Shown piece after piece: positions 1-9,278 of a DNA stretch of 64,000 nt. How positions within the stretch are numbered: position 1 is the first letter of the stretch; each line of letters starts with the position of its first letter. Both the position numbers and the translations under genes were made by a program. Source of the stretch: UMGS692 sp963653425 (GTDB taxonomy: Bacteria > Bacillota > Clostridia > Christensenellales > CAG-314); assembly GCA_963653425.1 (NCBI GenBank), contig CAVJWC010000003.1, positions 71,154 through 135,153 of the forward strand. The letters are read 5' to 3'. A model generated the notes under the pieces. That model made no database searches. It had not been told where the DNA came from and saw nothing but the letters and a program-made list of their open reading frames with translations.

Positions 1-493
1 ATCTTTCTTTATCGGCAACGCCCGATTTTATATAATGCGGAAGAGGCATTTCTCCTATTCTTCTTAAAATGTCTTCGAAAACTCCTTCGTAGGAAAATTC
101 GACGATACGCGTTCCTTCGTTCCCCACGGAAAGAACCTTGGCTTTAAGTTCGTTCCCGAAAGTGAATTCCGCCCCGGGCTTGGCGATTTTACCGGGTTTA
201 AGGACGACCTCCCATTTAGTAAGATCAAGCCTTTTAAGCAGTAAAAATTCTATCTTTCCTCCCGTAGGAATCTTTTCTCCGTAAAGTCTTACGGGTAAAA
301 CTTTGGTATTGTTGACTACGAGAACGTCCCCTTCTTTAAGATAATCTATAATATCTCTGAAAATCCTGTGTTCGACCTTGTCTTTTTCTCTGTCGTAAAC
401 GAGAAGTCTCGACGAATCTCTCGGTTCGGCAGCCGTCTGAGCTATAAGCTCCTCGGGAAGCTCGTAGTAAAAATCGTGTGTTCCCAAACTCAT
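1..493 (-). CDS. queA: S-adenosylmethionine:tRNA ribosyltransferase-isomerase, N-terminal part (cut by window edge)
   Basis: Reverse-strand frame opening with ATG at 493 and running off the left edge after about 164 codons. It begins MSLGTHDFYYELPEELIAQ and continues with a DSSRLLVYDR segment and GDVLVVNNTKVLPVRLYG, which are hallmark QueA sequences. QueA transfers and isomerises the ribosyl group of SAM onto 7-aminomethyl-7-deazaguanine in tRNA during queuosine synthesis. It lies 75 bases downstream of ruvB on the same strand, a common ruvB-queA arrangement. The C-terminal half is outside the window, so intactness cannot be judged. Family assignment is confident. Confidence 0.93.
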   Translation of the reverse strand, partial: MSLGTHDFYYELPEELIAQTAAEPRDSSRLLVYDREKDKVEHRIFRDIIDYLKEGDVLVVNNTKVLPVRLYGEKIPTGGKIEFLLLKRLDLTKWEVVLKPGKIAKPGAEFTFGNELKAKVLSVGNEGTRIVEFSYEGVFEDILRRIGEMPLPHYIKSGVADKER

Positions 494-568
494 TGTTTAA
501 CCTTCTTTATTTGCTTCGTTTTCGTTTTTGCTTTCGTATAAGCGTATATCGTTTCGCTTCAATACGCT

Positions 569-1654
569 TTATTCTTCGCCGTTTTCACGGTTTTCGTCGT
601 CGCTTTCGGTTGCCGTAAGCGCGTTTATGTATTCGACCTTGGAGGCGGCAAGAGGTTTTCCGAGGTGCTTATAACAAGCGGGAAGGCATATTCTTCCCCT
701 CGGAGTGCGGGCGATAAACCCGAGTTGCAGAAGATAGGGTTCGTAAACGTCCTCTATGGTGTTGCTGTCTTCGCCCGTGGCCGCTGCTATGGTATCCAAA
801 CCCACGGGACCTCCTCCGAACTTGTCTATCATGGCGTTAAGCATATCCTTGTCCACTTTGTCCAGTCCGAGTTTATCCACGCCTATAACGCTTAATGCGT
901 AGTCGGTTATCTCCTTGTCGATAACGCCTTTGCCTTTGACCTGAGCGAAATCTCTTACTCTCTTTAACAGTCTGTTGGCAAGACGGGGCGTTCCTCTGCT
1001 TCTCGAAGCGACGTCGTAAGCCGCGCTTTCGTCGATGTCGATTTTAAGAAGCTTTGCGGAGTTCATTACGATAATCTTAAGTTCGTCGGGGCTATACAGT
1101 TCGAGTCTCGAATGCACGCCGAATCTGTCTCTCAGCGGCGACGAAAGCATACCCGCCTTGGTAGTCGCGCCTATAAGCGTAAAGGGAGGCAGATTTATTC
1201 TTATGCTCTTCGCGCTCGGACCTTTACCTACGACGAAATCCAACGCAAAGTCTTCCATCGCGGGATAAAGAATCTCTTCCACCGAGCGGTTAAGCCTGTG
1301 AATTTCGTCGATAAACAGAACTTCGTTTTCGCTAAGATTGGTTAAAATAGCCGCCAGATCGGCTGCTCTTTCTATCGCGGGTCCGCTGGTTACGGTTATT
1401 CTCGTTCCCAGTTCGTTGGCTATGATGTGAGCAAGCGTGGTTTTTCCGAGTCCGGGAGGTCCGTAAAGCAAAACGTGGTCAAGATGTTCTCTCCTTGCCT
1501 TAGCCGCCTGTATATACACGGAAATATTGTCTTTTATCTGTCTTTGCCCGATATAGTTATCCATAGACTTCGGACGAAGTATGTTTTCCGCCTCGAAATC
1601 TTCCACGGATTTAGTGCTTTGTATAAGTCTTTCACCGCTTGTGTATTCTGCCAT
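569..1654 (-). CDS. ruvB: Holliday junction branch migration helicase RuvB
   Basis: A 361-residue protein of normal RuvB length. Visible features are the start LRPKSMDNYIGQ, Walker A GPPGLGKTTLA near residue 65, Walker B FIDEIHR near 115, sensor region GATTKAGMLSSPLRDRFG near 165, arginine-finger region GTPRLANRLLKRVRDFA, and the C-terminal winged helix ending RTPRGRICLPACYKHLG. RuvB is the hexameric motor that drives branch migration with RuvA. No ruvA lies immediately upstream, where it usually sits; an amylase gene ends 19 bases away instead. The acidic tail (ESDDENRENGEE) is ordinary variation. Probably the penultimate gene of the glucan operon transcript, with queA following. Confidence 0.96.
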   Translation of the reverse strand: MAEYTSGERLIQSTKSVEDFEAENILRPKSMDNYIGQRQIKDNISVYIQAAKARREHLDHVLLYGPPGLGKTTLAHIIANELGTRITVTSGPAIERAADLAAILTNLSENEVLFIDEIHRLNRSVEEILYPAMEDFALDFVVGKGPSAKSIRINLPPFTLIGATTKAGMLSSPLRDRFGVHSRLELYSPDELKIIVMNSAKLLKIDIDESAAYDVASRSRGTPRLANRLLKRVRDFAQVKGKGVIDKEITDYALSVIGVDKLGLDKVDKDMLNAMIDKFGGGPVGLDTIAAATGEDSNTIEDVYEPYLLQLGFIARTPRGRICLPACYKHLGKPLAASKVEYINALTATESDDENRENGEE

Positions 1655-1673
1655 AATCGCTCCGCTTTTCCCG

Positions 1674-3527
1674 TTATATATTGTTCGCGTTAATCGGTTT
1701 AAGGATTACCGCCTGATCTTTTTCAACTATTATATAGTCCTCTATGCGTCTGCCCGAAAGAAGTTCTTCCGCCATGGCAATTTCTATTTTCTTTTGGCTT
1801 CCGCTTCTGTTTACCGCGACTAAAATCTTTTCCCTTTCGTTTTCCCTTATATACGAATAGAAACCGCGTTCGACTATATATTCCGTAAAATCGCCGCCGT
1901 TAAAGACGGTATTGTCACGCCTTATATCGCCCAGTTTTACGAAGAACGCTCTCAGCGCTCCGTCCATGTTGTTCCAAGGGAAACAGGTTCTGTTAAAGGG
2001 ATCTTTGCACCCCTGAACACCGACTTCGTCTCCGTAATAAACGCACGGGAAACCGTAATGCGTATAAAGCAGAACGGCTGCGAGTTTCAGAAGCTTTTTG
2101 GCGTTAACAAGTTCCTCGAACGTCATTCTGTACCGCATCTGACTTTCTCTCGAATGAAGATGCGCCGTGTTTCCGCCGAGAGCGGTAAGGATTCTCTCCG
2201 TGTCGTGCGTTCCGAGAATATTCATAAGGCAATCTCTCACGTCTCTCGGGTAATTGTTGATTATATCGAAATTTACGCTTCTCAGCGCGTTTTCGTTGCC
2301 GTTACGGACGAAATCTATAATTGCGTTCCTCAGCGGGTAATTCATGACCGAATCGAGTTCCGCGCCGTCGAAATATTCGCGTTTTTTGCCGTAAGAAGCT
2401 TTTGTGGACGCGTCTTCCCAGACTTCGCCTATAATAATAGCGTCTCTCTTTGCGTTTTTGGCGGATTTTACCACGTCTTTGAGAACGTCCTCCCTGAGTT
2501 CGTCCACGACGTCCAGTCTCCAACCCGAAGCTCCCAGTCTCAGCCAGTTTCCGACTATTCCGTTTTCTCCGCAAAGATACTCTCTTAAAGTCCTGCTGTC
2601 GGGATTAAGCCGAGGAAGCGTATCGAAATTCCACCAGCATTCGTATTTTTCACCGCTTCTGTCGAAAAGATACCAATCTCTGTACGGCGAATTCCCGTTA
2701 AGATAAGCTCCGTCTCCGTATTTGCCTTCTTTATCGAAATAACGGCTGTCGCTTCCCGTGTGGTTGAAAACGCCGTCGAGAATTATTCTCATTCCCCGTT
2801 CTTTCGCTTTTTCGCACAATTCGACGAAATCTTCTTTCGTTCCGAAGAAAGGATCGATTTCCGAATAATCGCCCACGTCGTATTTATGGTTACTGTAAGC
2901 CTTGAAAATCGGGCTGAGATAGATTATGCCGACGTTAAGCTCTTTAAGATAATCGAGCTTACTTATGATTCCTCTTAAATTTCCGCCGAAAAAGTCGTTG
3001 TTGAGAATCTTACCCGTTCTTGCGTCGGGCTTGTATTCGGGCATATTGCCCCAATCTCTGCGCACTACGGCGTCTTCTCTATAGGGAATTTCTCCCGACT
3101 GACAGAACCTGTCCACGAATATGTGGTACATAACCGAGTTTTCCGCCCAGCGAGGCACGGGATATATCCTTTCGGTAACGTTAAGCACCCAACGGACGGG
3201 ATTATCCGAAAACTCCGCTCCGCAGTCCTTTCTGCCTATAAAAAGTCTTTCTCCGCATTCCGCGCAAAAGTCGTAATAATGCGTTCCGCAGTCACTGACG
3301 GCAACGTCCGCGCCGAAAACGCAGAAACCTTGAAGTAACGGCGTAAACGGCTCGGGAAAGAAAGGAATTACGGTTTGTTTTCCTTCGTAGGAATATAACC
3401 TCATAAAAACCCGTCTTATATCGTTTGCTTTTAGAGCGATACGAAAATGCACGGGTTTTTCTCTTCCTACGGCGCCCGTTTCCGACTTGAAAAAACTGTC
3501 GATCGGACAAAAAACGACTTGGTTCAT
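1674..3527 (-). CDS. Glycoside hydrolase family 13 amylase (neopullulanase/cyclomaltodextrinase-like)
   Basis: A 617-residue enzyme with an N-terminal beta-rich region of about 130 residues, then a GH13 barrel starting NSVMYHIFVDRF. The catalytic set is intact: DGVFNHTG (region I), GWRLDVVDEL (nucleophile Asp), IIGEVWEDAS (acid/base Glu) and ILGTHDTER (third Asp). The NDFFGGNLRGI segment and the N-terminal domain point to the neopullulanase/cyclomaltodextrinase/maltogenic amylase branch, which cuts short maltodextrins inside the cell. There is no signal peptide, so it is probably cytoplasmic. It begins one base after glgP ends, so the two are almost certainly cotranscribed; likely role is trimming limit dextrins left by the phosphorylase. 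Exact substrate is not determinable from sequence. Confidence 0.88.
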   Translation of the reverse strand: MNQVVFCPIDSFFKSETGAVGREKPVHFRIALKANDIRRVFMRLYSYEGKQTVIPFFPEPFTPLLQGFCVFGADVAVSDCGTHYYDFCAECGERLFIGRKDCGAEFSDNPVRWVLNVTERIYPVPRWAENSVMYHIFVDRFCQSGEIPYREDAVVRRDWGNMPEYKPDARTGKILNNDFFGGNLRGIISKLDYLKELNVGIIYLSPIFKAYSNHKYDVGDYSEIDPFFGTKEDFVELCEKAKERGMRIILDGVFNHTGSDSRYFDKEGKYGDGAYLNGNSPYRDWYLFDRSGEKYECWWNFDTLPRLNPDSRTLREYLCGENGIVGNWLRLGASGWRLDVVDELREDVLKDVVKSAKNAKRDAIIIGEVWEDASTKASYGKKREYFDGAELDSVMNYPLRNAIIDFVRNGNENALRSVNFDIINNYPRDVRDCLMNILGTHDTERILTALGGNTAHLHSRESQMRYRMTFEELVNAKKLLKLAAVLLYTHYGFPCVYYGDEVGVQGCKDPFNRTCFPWNNMDGALRAFFVKLGDIRRDNTVFNGGDFTEYIVERGFYSYIRENEREKILVAVNRSGSQKKIEIAMAEELLSGRRIEDYIIVEKDQAVILKPINANNI

Positions 3528-3528
3528 A

Positions 3529-5931
3529 TTACAGTTTCCAGATGTTTTGAGCGTATTCTTCTACCGCTCTGTCGGCGGCAAATCTTCCTGCTTTTGCGAT
3601 ATTTATAAGAGAACGGTGGTTCCAGTCGAGTTTGTTTCTGTAAACTTCGTCCATTTCTCCCGCCGCGCGCATATAATCCTTGAAATCCGCGAAGCACATA
3701 AACGGATCGGCTACGCTTCCTCTGAGAAGGTAGGTGGCTATATTGGTGAATTCCGTGCCGTTGAAACCGACGTTGAGCGCGTCCACGACTCCTCTCAAAG
3801 TGGGACTCTGGAGATAATACGCCGTGGAATTATAACCTTCGTGCCATATACGGGCTACTTCCTGTTCGCTGTAACCGAAAATGAAGATATTGTCTCTGCC
3901 TACGCTTTCGGAAATTTCGACGTTCGCTCCGTCCAACGTTCCCAAAGTCAAAGCTCCGTTGAGCATAAACTTCATATTGCCCGTACCGCTGGCTTCCTTG
4001 CCCGCAAGACTTATCTGTTCGCTTACCTCTGCCGACGGCATAAGAAGTTCAGCCGACGTCACGCAATAGTTTTCAAGGAAAACGACGTTGAGTTTTTCTG
4101 CGATTTTCGGCTGTTTTCTTATCTCTTCGCCCAGCATATAGATAAGTTTTATTACTTCCTTTGCAACGTAATATCCCGGCGCGGCTTTCGCTCCGAAAAT
4201 AAAGGTCTGCGGAGTCACGTCTTTATCGGGATTGGCTTTGAGTTCGTTGTAGTAGGCGATTATTTTGAGCGCGTTGAGAAGCTGACGCTTGTATTCGTGA
4301 AGTCTTTTCGCCTGAACGTCGAATCGGCTTTCGGGATTTATCAGAACTCCGCTCTTTTTGTACCAGAAGTCTGAAAAAGCTCTCTTGTTTTCGAGTTTGA
4401 TTTCGCTGAGACGGTTAAGAACGCTCTTATCGTTTTCGAAAGCCAGAAGTTTTTCGAGTTCGTCGGCTTTATGAACGAACCCGTCGCCTATAAGGTCGGT
4501 TAAAAGCGAAGTAAGTCCGGGGTTGGACTGACAAAGCCATCTTCTGTGAGCTATGCCGTTGGTAACGTTGGTGAACTTCTCGGGCATAATCGAATAGAAG
4601 TCGCGGAAAAGCTCTTTTTTAAGAATTTCGCTGTGAAGTTCGCTTACGCCGTTAACGCTGAACGAACCTATAACGGCAAGGTTAGCCATTCTTATCTGTC
4701 CGTAAGCTTCGATTGCCATACGGGAAACCTTTTCCATATCGCCCGTCATTCTGAAAGCTTCCGCGCAGAATCTGCGGTTGATTTCCATAATTATGGAATA
4801 TATTCTGGGTAAAGTTCTCTGAATAAGGTCTTCCGCCCAGCATTCGAGAGCTTCGGGAAGAACGGTATGGTTGGTGTAAGCGCAGGTTTTTGTGACTATA
4901 TCCCAGGCGTCTTCCCACGAGAAGTTATGTTCGTCCATAAGGATACGCATAAGTTCGGGAATACATATAGCGGGATGGGTGTCGTTTATATGAATGACAG
5001 CGTGGTCGGGAATGGTTTTAAGGTCGCCGTAGTTTTCGAGATGATCTCTGACTATGTTCTGTACCGCAGCCGAAACGAGAAGGTACTGCTGTTGAAGACG
5101 AAGCGATTTTCCTTCGGCGTGGCTGTCGTTGGGGTAAAGAACTTTGGTTATCATATCGGCTCTGGTATCGGCTTCGACGGCGCGCATATAATCGCCCTGA
5201 GAAAAGCTCTGCATATCGAAAGAACGCTTGCTCTTTGCTTTCCACAGACGAAGAACGCTTACCGCTTCGCTGTCCTTACCAGAAATCATAAGGTCGTAGG
5301 GTATGGCTTCGACTTCTCTGCCGTCGGTATAGACGATGTTCATTTTCTCGCCCGTCCATTCTTCCCTGACGTAACCGCCGAATCTTACCGTAACCGATTT
5401 GTCCGAACGCTGAACCATCCAGACTTCTCCGCCGGGAAGCCAGTTGTCGGGAAGTTCCGTCTGCCAGCCGTCCACGAGTTTCTGCTGGAAAAGTCCGTAC
5501 TCGTACCTTAAACTGTGTCCCATAGCGGGATAGTTTTCCGAAGCAAGCGCGTCCATATAACACGCGGCAAGTCTTCCAAGACCGCCGTTTCCGAGACCTG
5601 CGTCGGGTTCTTCTTCGTAAAGGTCTTCGAGCGAGAAACGGGTTTTCTTTATGGCTTCGCGGACTTCGTTTTCTATTCCGAGATTATAGAGGTTGTTTTT
5701 AAGACTTCTGCCGAGAAGGAATTCCATGCTTATATAGTAGACTCTCTTTCTTCCTTCGCTTTTGAATTTCTTGTTGAAAGCTATGCGCTTTTCGAGAAGT
5801 ATATCTCTTACGCACATAGCGACGGCTTTATAACAATCCTGAACTGTAGCTTCGGAAAGAGTTACTCCGAAGTATCTGGAAACGTTTCTTTCAATGGCGG
5901 CGGAAATATCCGCTCCGTTCGGTTTATTCAT
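3529..5931 (-). CDS. glgP: Glycogen/alpha-glucan phosphorylase
   Basis: An 800-residue protein, typical length for a GT35 phosphorylase. Signatures include YYISMEFLLGRSL near residue 65, the glycine-rich DAGLGNGGLGRLAACYMD near 110, HINDTHPAICIPELMR near 310, VTNGIAHRRWL near 425, and the pyridoxal-phosphate site EASGTGNMKFMLNGALTLG near 640 containing the cofactor lysine. It releases glucose-1-phosphate from the non-reducing ends of glycogen or maltodextrin. It lies 21 bases downstream of glgA and one base upstream of the GH13 gene, so synthesis and breakdown genes share a transcript. ATG start with an upstream GGAGG. Confidence 0.97.
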   Translation of the reverse strand: MNKPNGADISAAIERNVSRYFGVTLSEATVQDCYKAVAMCVRDILLEKRIAFNKKFKSEGRKRVYYISMEFLLGRSLKNNLYNLGIENEVREAIKKTRFSLEDLYEEEPDAGLGNGGLGRLAACYMDALASENYPAMGHSLRYEYGLFQQKLVDGWQTELPDNWLPGGEVWMVQRSDKSVTVRFGGYVREEWTGEKMNIVYTDGREVEAIPYDLMISGKDSEAVSVLRLWKAKSKRSFDMQSFSQGDYMRAVEADTRADMITKVLYPNDSHAEGKSLRLQQQYLLVSAAVQNIVRDHLENYGDLKTIPDHAVIHINDTHPAICIPELMRILMDEHNFSWEDAWDIVTKTCAYTNHTVLPEALECWAEDLIQRTLPRIYSIIMEINRRFCAEAFRMTGDMEKVSRMAIEAYGQIRMANLAVIGSFSVNGVSELHSEILKKELFRDFYSIMPEKFTNVTNGIAHRRWLCQSNPGLTSLLTDLIGDGFVHKADELEKLLAFENDKSVLNRLSEIKLENKRAFSDFWYKKSGVLINPESRFDVQAKRLHEYKRQLLNALKIIAYYNELKANPDKDVTPQTFIFGAKAAPGYYVAKEVIKLIYMLGEEIRKQPKIAEKLNVVFLENYCVTSAELLMPSAEVSEQISLAGKEASGTGNMKFMLNGALTLGTLDGANVEISESVGRDNIFIFGYSEQEVARIWHEGYNSTAYYLQSPTLRGVVDALNVGFNGTEFTNIATYLLRGSVADPFMCFADFKDYMRAAGEMDEVYRNKLDWNHRSLINIAKAGRFAADRAVEEYAQNIWKL

Positions 5932-5952
5932 TCTTACCTCCGATTTTTCGTT

Positions 5953-7374
5953 TTATCCGAGCATTTCGCGATAAATCACGGCGTAATTCCAAGCCGCGGT
6001 TTCCCACGAAAAGTTAGTGTTCATTACTCTTTTTATAAGTTCTGTCTGGAAAGCCTTGTCTTCGTAGCCCACGAGCGCTCTTTCCACCGCGAAAGACAGT
6101 TCTTCGCCGTTGTTGTTCTCGAAAACGTAACCGTTTCCGCCCAAAGACACGTCGGTTATACTGTCGGCAAGTCCGCCCGTTTTTCTGACTATGGGAACGG
6201 TTCCGTAACGCGAAGCTATCATCTGGGATCTTCCGCAGGGTTCGCTCTGGCTGGGCATAAGGAAGAAATCGCTTCCCGCGTATATCTTATGCGCCATTTC
6301 GTCGCTTCTCATTAAAATGGTACGCATTTTCGTGGGATACCTGCTTTCGAGGTCGGAAAAGAAGTTCTCGTATCCGGCTTCGCCCTGTCCGAGCATAAGG
6401 AACTGCACGTCGTTTTCGAGAATGGAACCTATCGCCGTCTTTACCGTATCCACGCCCTTTTTGGAAACGAGTTTGGTTATCATGGAAATAACGGGAACGT
6501 CTTCTCTTTGTTTGAGGCAAAGCTCTTCCTGTAAAAGCAGTTTGTTCTTTTTCTTTCCTTCGAGGCATTCGGCGTTATAATTGACGTAAATTCTTTCGTC
6601 GGTCATAGGGTTGTATTTCTTATAATCTATGCCGTGCAGAATGCCCGTGAACTTATACGAGTTAAGCTGGAAGATGTTTTCGAGTCCCAGAGCGACCGAG
6701 CTGTTTTCGAGTTCCTTCGCGTAATTGGGACTTACCGTGGTTATTTTATCGCTTACCACTATCGCGCCCTTCATAAAGTTGAGTTTTCCGCTGTTTTCGA
6801 GTATGCAGAGGTTGTGGTAGGAAATTCCCAGAAGGTCCTCTATCATATCGACGGAACACTTACCCTGTCTGTCGACGTGCTGAACGGTAAAAAGCAGTTT
6901 CGCGGAAGTCGCTCTTTCGTCAAGACCTTTAAGCGTTCTGAGGTATACGGGAACGAGCGCGCTCTGCCAGTCGTTGGCGTGTATGAGGTCGGGATAAAAG
7001 CCCGTGACTTCCATCGTTTCTATAACGGCTTTACAGAAAAACGCGAATCTTTCGTTGTCGTCGAGATAACCGAAAAGGTTTTCCCTATCGAAATAATTCT
7101 CGTTTTTTATAAAATAATACGTTACGCCTTCGGTTTCGCAGGAATAAACGTCGCACATCTGCTTTCTCCAGGAAAGCGCGACTTCTTTTTTCCCTATATA
7201 CTCCATTCTCGAAAAGTATTTGGGCGACACGGAAGCGTAAAGCGGACTTATTACTCTTATGTCGAAACCGCACCTGTGAAGCATTTTCGTAAGCGAACGG
7301 CTGACTTCGCCGAGACTGCTGCCGTTGCCGCTCATGGGCTGACATTCAGCCGTAACGAACAGAATTTTTTTCAT
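5953..7374 (-). CDS. glgA: Glycogen synthase-like GT5 glycosyltransferase with altered N-terminal substrate motif
   Basis: A 473-residue GT-B protein of normal GlgA length. The N-terminal domain begins MKKILFVTAECQPMSGNGSS and contains DLIHANDWQSALVPVYL (near residue 132). The C-terminal half has PSQSEPCGRSQMIASRYGT and KTGGLADSITDV (near 395), the usual ADP-glucose pocket. The first KXGGL motif of family members, near residues 15-21, reads NGSSL here, so its lysine (Lys15 in E. coli) is absent. By family knowledge the enzyme extends alpha-1,4-glucan from ADP-glucose; the motif change may alter donor use or activity, which is inference. Lies between glgB and glgP with 12-20 base gaps. Confidence 0.88.
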   Translation of the reverse strand: MKKILFVTAECQPMSGNGSSLGEVSRSLTKMLHRCGFDIRVISPLYASVSPKYFSRMEYIGKKEVALSWRKQMCDVYSCETEGVTYYFIKNENYFDRENLFGYLDDNERFAFFCKAVIETMEVTGFYPDLIHANDWQSALVPVYLRTLKGLDERATSAKLLFTVQHVDRQGKCSVDMIEDLLGISYHNLCILENSGKLNFMKGAIVVSDKITTVSPNYAKELENSSVALGLENIFQLNSYKFTGILHGIDYKKYNPMTDERIYVNYNAECLEGKKKNKLLLQEELCLKQREDVPVISMITKLVSKKGVDTVKTAIGSILENDVQFLMLGQGEAGYENFFSDLESRYPTKMRTILMRSDEMAHKIYAGSDFFLMPSQSEPCGRSQMIASRYGTVPIVRKTGGLADSITDVSLGGNGYVFENNNGEELSFAVERALVGYEDKAFQTELIKRVMNTNFSWETAAWNYAVIYREMLG

Positions 7375-7389
7375 CGTTGCCTCCGTGGG

Positions 7390-9276
7390 TTATTGCTTAT
7401 CGGGCGACGTTTCTCTGCATAAAAGATACACGCAACCCGAAAGCGCGGGTACCGTAAGAGAAAGCGTTTTCTCTTTGCCTTTAAGAGGCTGATTTATAAC
7501 CTTTATATCCGTATCGACGCCTTTTCCGCCGAAACGCACTTCGTCGCTGTTCAGAACAAGAGAGACTTTTCCGTTGTCTATACCCGCGCAGTAGCCGAAA
7601 TAGGTAAGATTACTGAAATTCAGCACGAATATCAGGCTCTTTCCGCTTCCGTCCTTTCTTTCGAAGACGAAAACGTTGTTGGTGCTGTCGTCTACTATAA
7701 GCCATTCGAAGCCCTTAGGGTCGTCGTCGGTTTTATAGAGTTGCGGATAGCTCTTATAAAGCAGATTCAGCTCTTTTATAAACTCTTTAAGCTGGGAATG
7801 CCTTTCGTATCCCAAAAGGAACCAATCGGGTTCGCGCTGTTCGCTCCACTCCGCAAACTGACCTATCTCGTAGCCCATGAAGTTGAGTTTCTTCCCGGGG
7901 TGTCCCGTCATAAAGGTTTCGAACACTCTTACGCCCGCAAACTTATCGTCGTAAGCGCAGGGCATTTTATCGAGAAGGGACTTTTTGAGATGGACCACTT
8001 CGTCGTGAGATATAGGCAGAATGTATCTTTCCGAATAAGCGTACATCATAGCGAAGGTCATTTTGTTGTGGCAACCCGAGCGGAAATAGGGATCGGTCTG
8101 AACGTAAGCAAGCGTGTCGTTCATCCAGCCCATATTCCACTTGAAATCGAAGCCCAGTCCGCCCTCTTCGGGACGCTTCGTAACTCCGTAGAAAGCCGTG
8201 CTTTCCTCCGCTACGAGAAAACCTCCGTTTCCGTATCTGCGGACGGCGTCGCTGAGTTTTCTGAGAAAGTCTATGGCTTCGAGATTCTCGTTTCCTCCGC
8301 GAACGTTGGGAATCCAGTCGTTTCCTCTGTCGTAGTCGAGATAAAGCATAGAAGCCACCGCGTCTACCCTGAGTCCGTCGAAATGGTATTCGTTAAGCCA
8401 ATAAAGCGCGTTGCTTATAAGGAAGCAGGAAACTTCGTTTCTCGCGTAATCGAAAATTCTCGTTCCCCATCTCTTGTGTTCTTTACGGCATTCTATAGGA
8501 TTCTCGTAAAGAGGTTTTCCGTCAAAATCTATAAGTCCGTGCGAATCTTTGCAGAAATGCGCGGGTACCCAGTCGAGAATAACGCCTATTCCTTTCTTAT
8601 GGCAGTTGTCTATAAGTCTTTTAAGCCCTATGGGATCGCCGTAACGCGACGTAGGCGAATAGTATCCCGTAACCTGATAGCCCCAGGATTCGTCAAGAGG
8701 ATATTCGGATAACGGCATAAATTCGACGTGCGTGTAGTTCATTTCGGTAAGATAGTCGGGAAGTTCGTCGGCAAGTTCTTCGTACGTAAGGAAAGAACCG
8801 TCGGCGTGTCTTCTCCAGGAACCGAGATGAGCTTCGTAGATGTTCATGGGAAGGCTGTGCTTATCGGTCGCCGTTGCTCTCAGTCTCCATTTATCGTCGC
8901 CCCAGACGTATCCGCCGTAATCGTACACGACGCTTGCGGTTTTAGGTCTAAGTTCGCTGTAAAAAGCGTAAGGGTCGGCTTTAAGAAACTCTCTTCCGCA
9001 CGAAGATATGTAGAACTTATACCTGTCCCCTATATTCGCGCCGGGAACGAAAAGTTCCCACAGTCCTTCGGCGTTGATTTTCTTCATAACGCCAAGCAGA
9101 CTGCTCCACCCGTTAAAATCGCCCACTACGGAAACTCCGTCGGCGTCGGGCGCCCACGTTCTGAAAACGAAACCTTTTTTACCTTCCGATTCTTCCTTAT
9201 GACAACCGAGGAATCCGTAGGCTTTGTAGTTAGTACCCTGATGAAACAGATAGGTAGGCAATCCTATGTCTTTCAT
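7390..9276 (-). CDS. glgB: 1,4-alpha-glucan branching enzyme
   Basis: A 628-residue GH13 branching enzyme. An N-terminal CBM48-type domain carries FRTWAPDADGVSVVGDFNGW near residue 45. The barrel holds GVILDWVPAHFCKD, GLRVDAVASMLYLDY (nucleophile), LVAEESTAF (acid/base) and PISHDEVVHLKKS (third Asp), all matching GlgB. It moves alpha-1,4 segments onto C6 to create glycogen branches. The ATG at 9276 is chosen over the GTG six bases upstream because AGGAG sits five bases before it. Only two bases separate it from the malQ stop codon, so translation is probably coupled. Confidence 0.96.
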   Translation of the reverse strand: MKDIGLPTYLFHQGTNYKAYGFLGCHKEESEGKKGFVFRTWAPDADGVSVVGDFNGWSSLLGVMKKINAEGLWELFVPGANIGDRYKFYISSCGREFLKADPYAFYSELRPKTASVVYDYGGYVWGDDKWRLRATATDKHSLPMNIYEAHLGSWRRHADGSFLTYEELADELPDYLTEMNYTHVEFMPLSEYPLDESWGYQVTGYYSPTSRYGDPIGLKRLIDNCHKKGIGVILDWVPAHFCKDSHGLIDFDGKPLYENPIECRKEHKRWGTRIFDYARNEVSCFLISNALYWLNEYHFDGLRVDAVASMLYLDYDRGNDWIPNVRGGNENLEAIDFLRKLSDAVRRYGNGGFLVAEESTAFYGVTKRPEEGGLGFDFKWNMGWMNDTLAYVQTDPYFRSGCHNKMTFAMMYAYSERYILPISHDEVVHLKKSLLDKMPCAYDDKFAGVRVFETFMTGHPGKKLNFMGYEIGQFAEWSEQREPDWFLLGYERHSQLKEFIKELNLLYKSYPQLYKTDDDPKGFEWLIVDDSTNNVFVFERKDGSGKSLIFVLNFSNLTYFGYCAGIDNGKVSLVLNSDEVRFGGKGVDTDIKVINQPLKGKEKTLSLTVPALSGCVYLLCRETSPDKQ

Positions 9277-9278
9277 AA

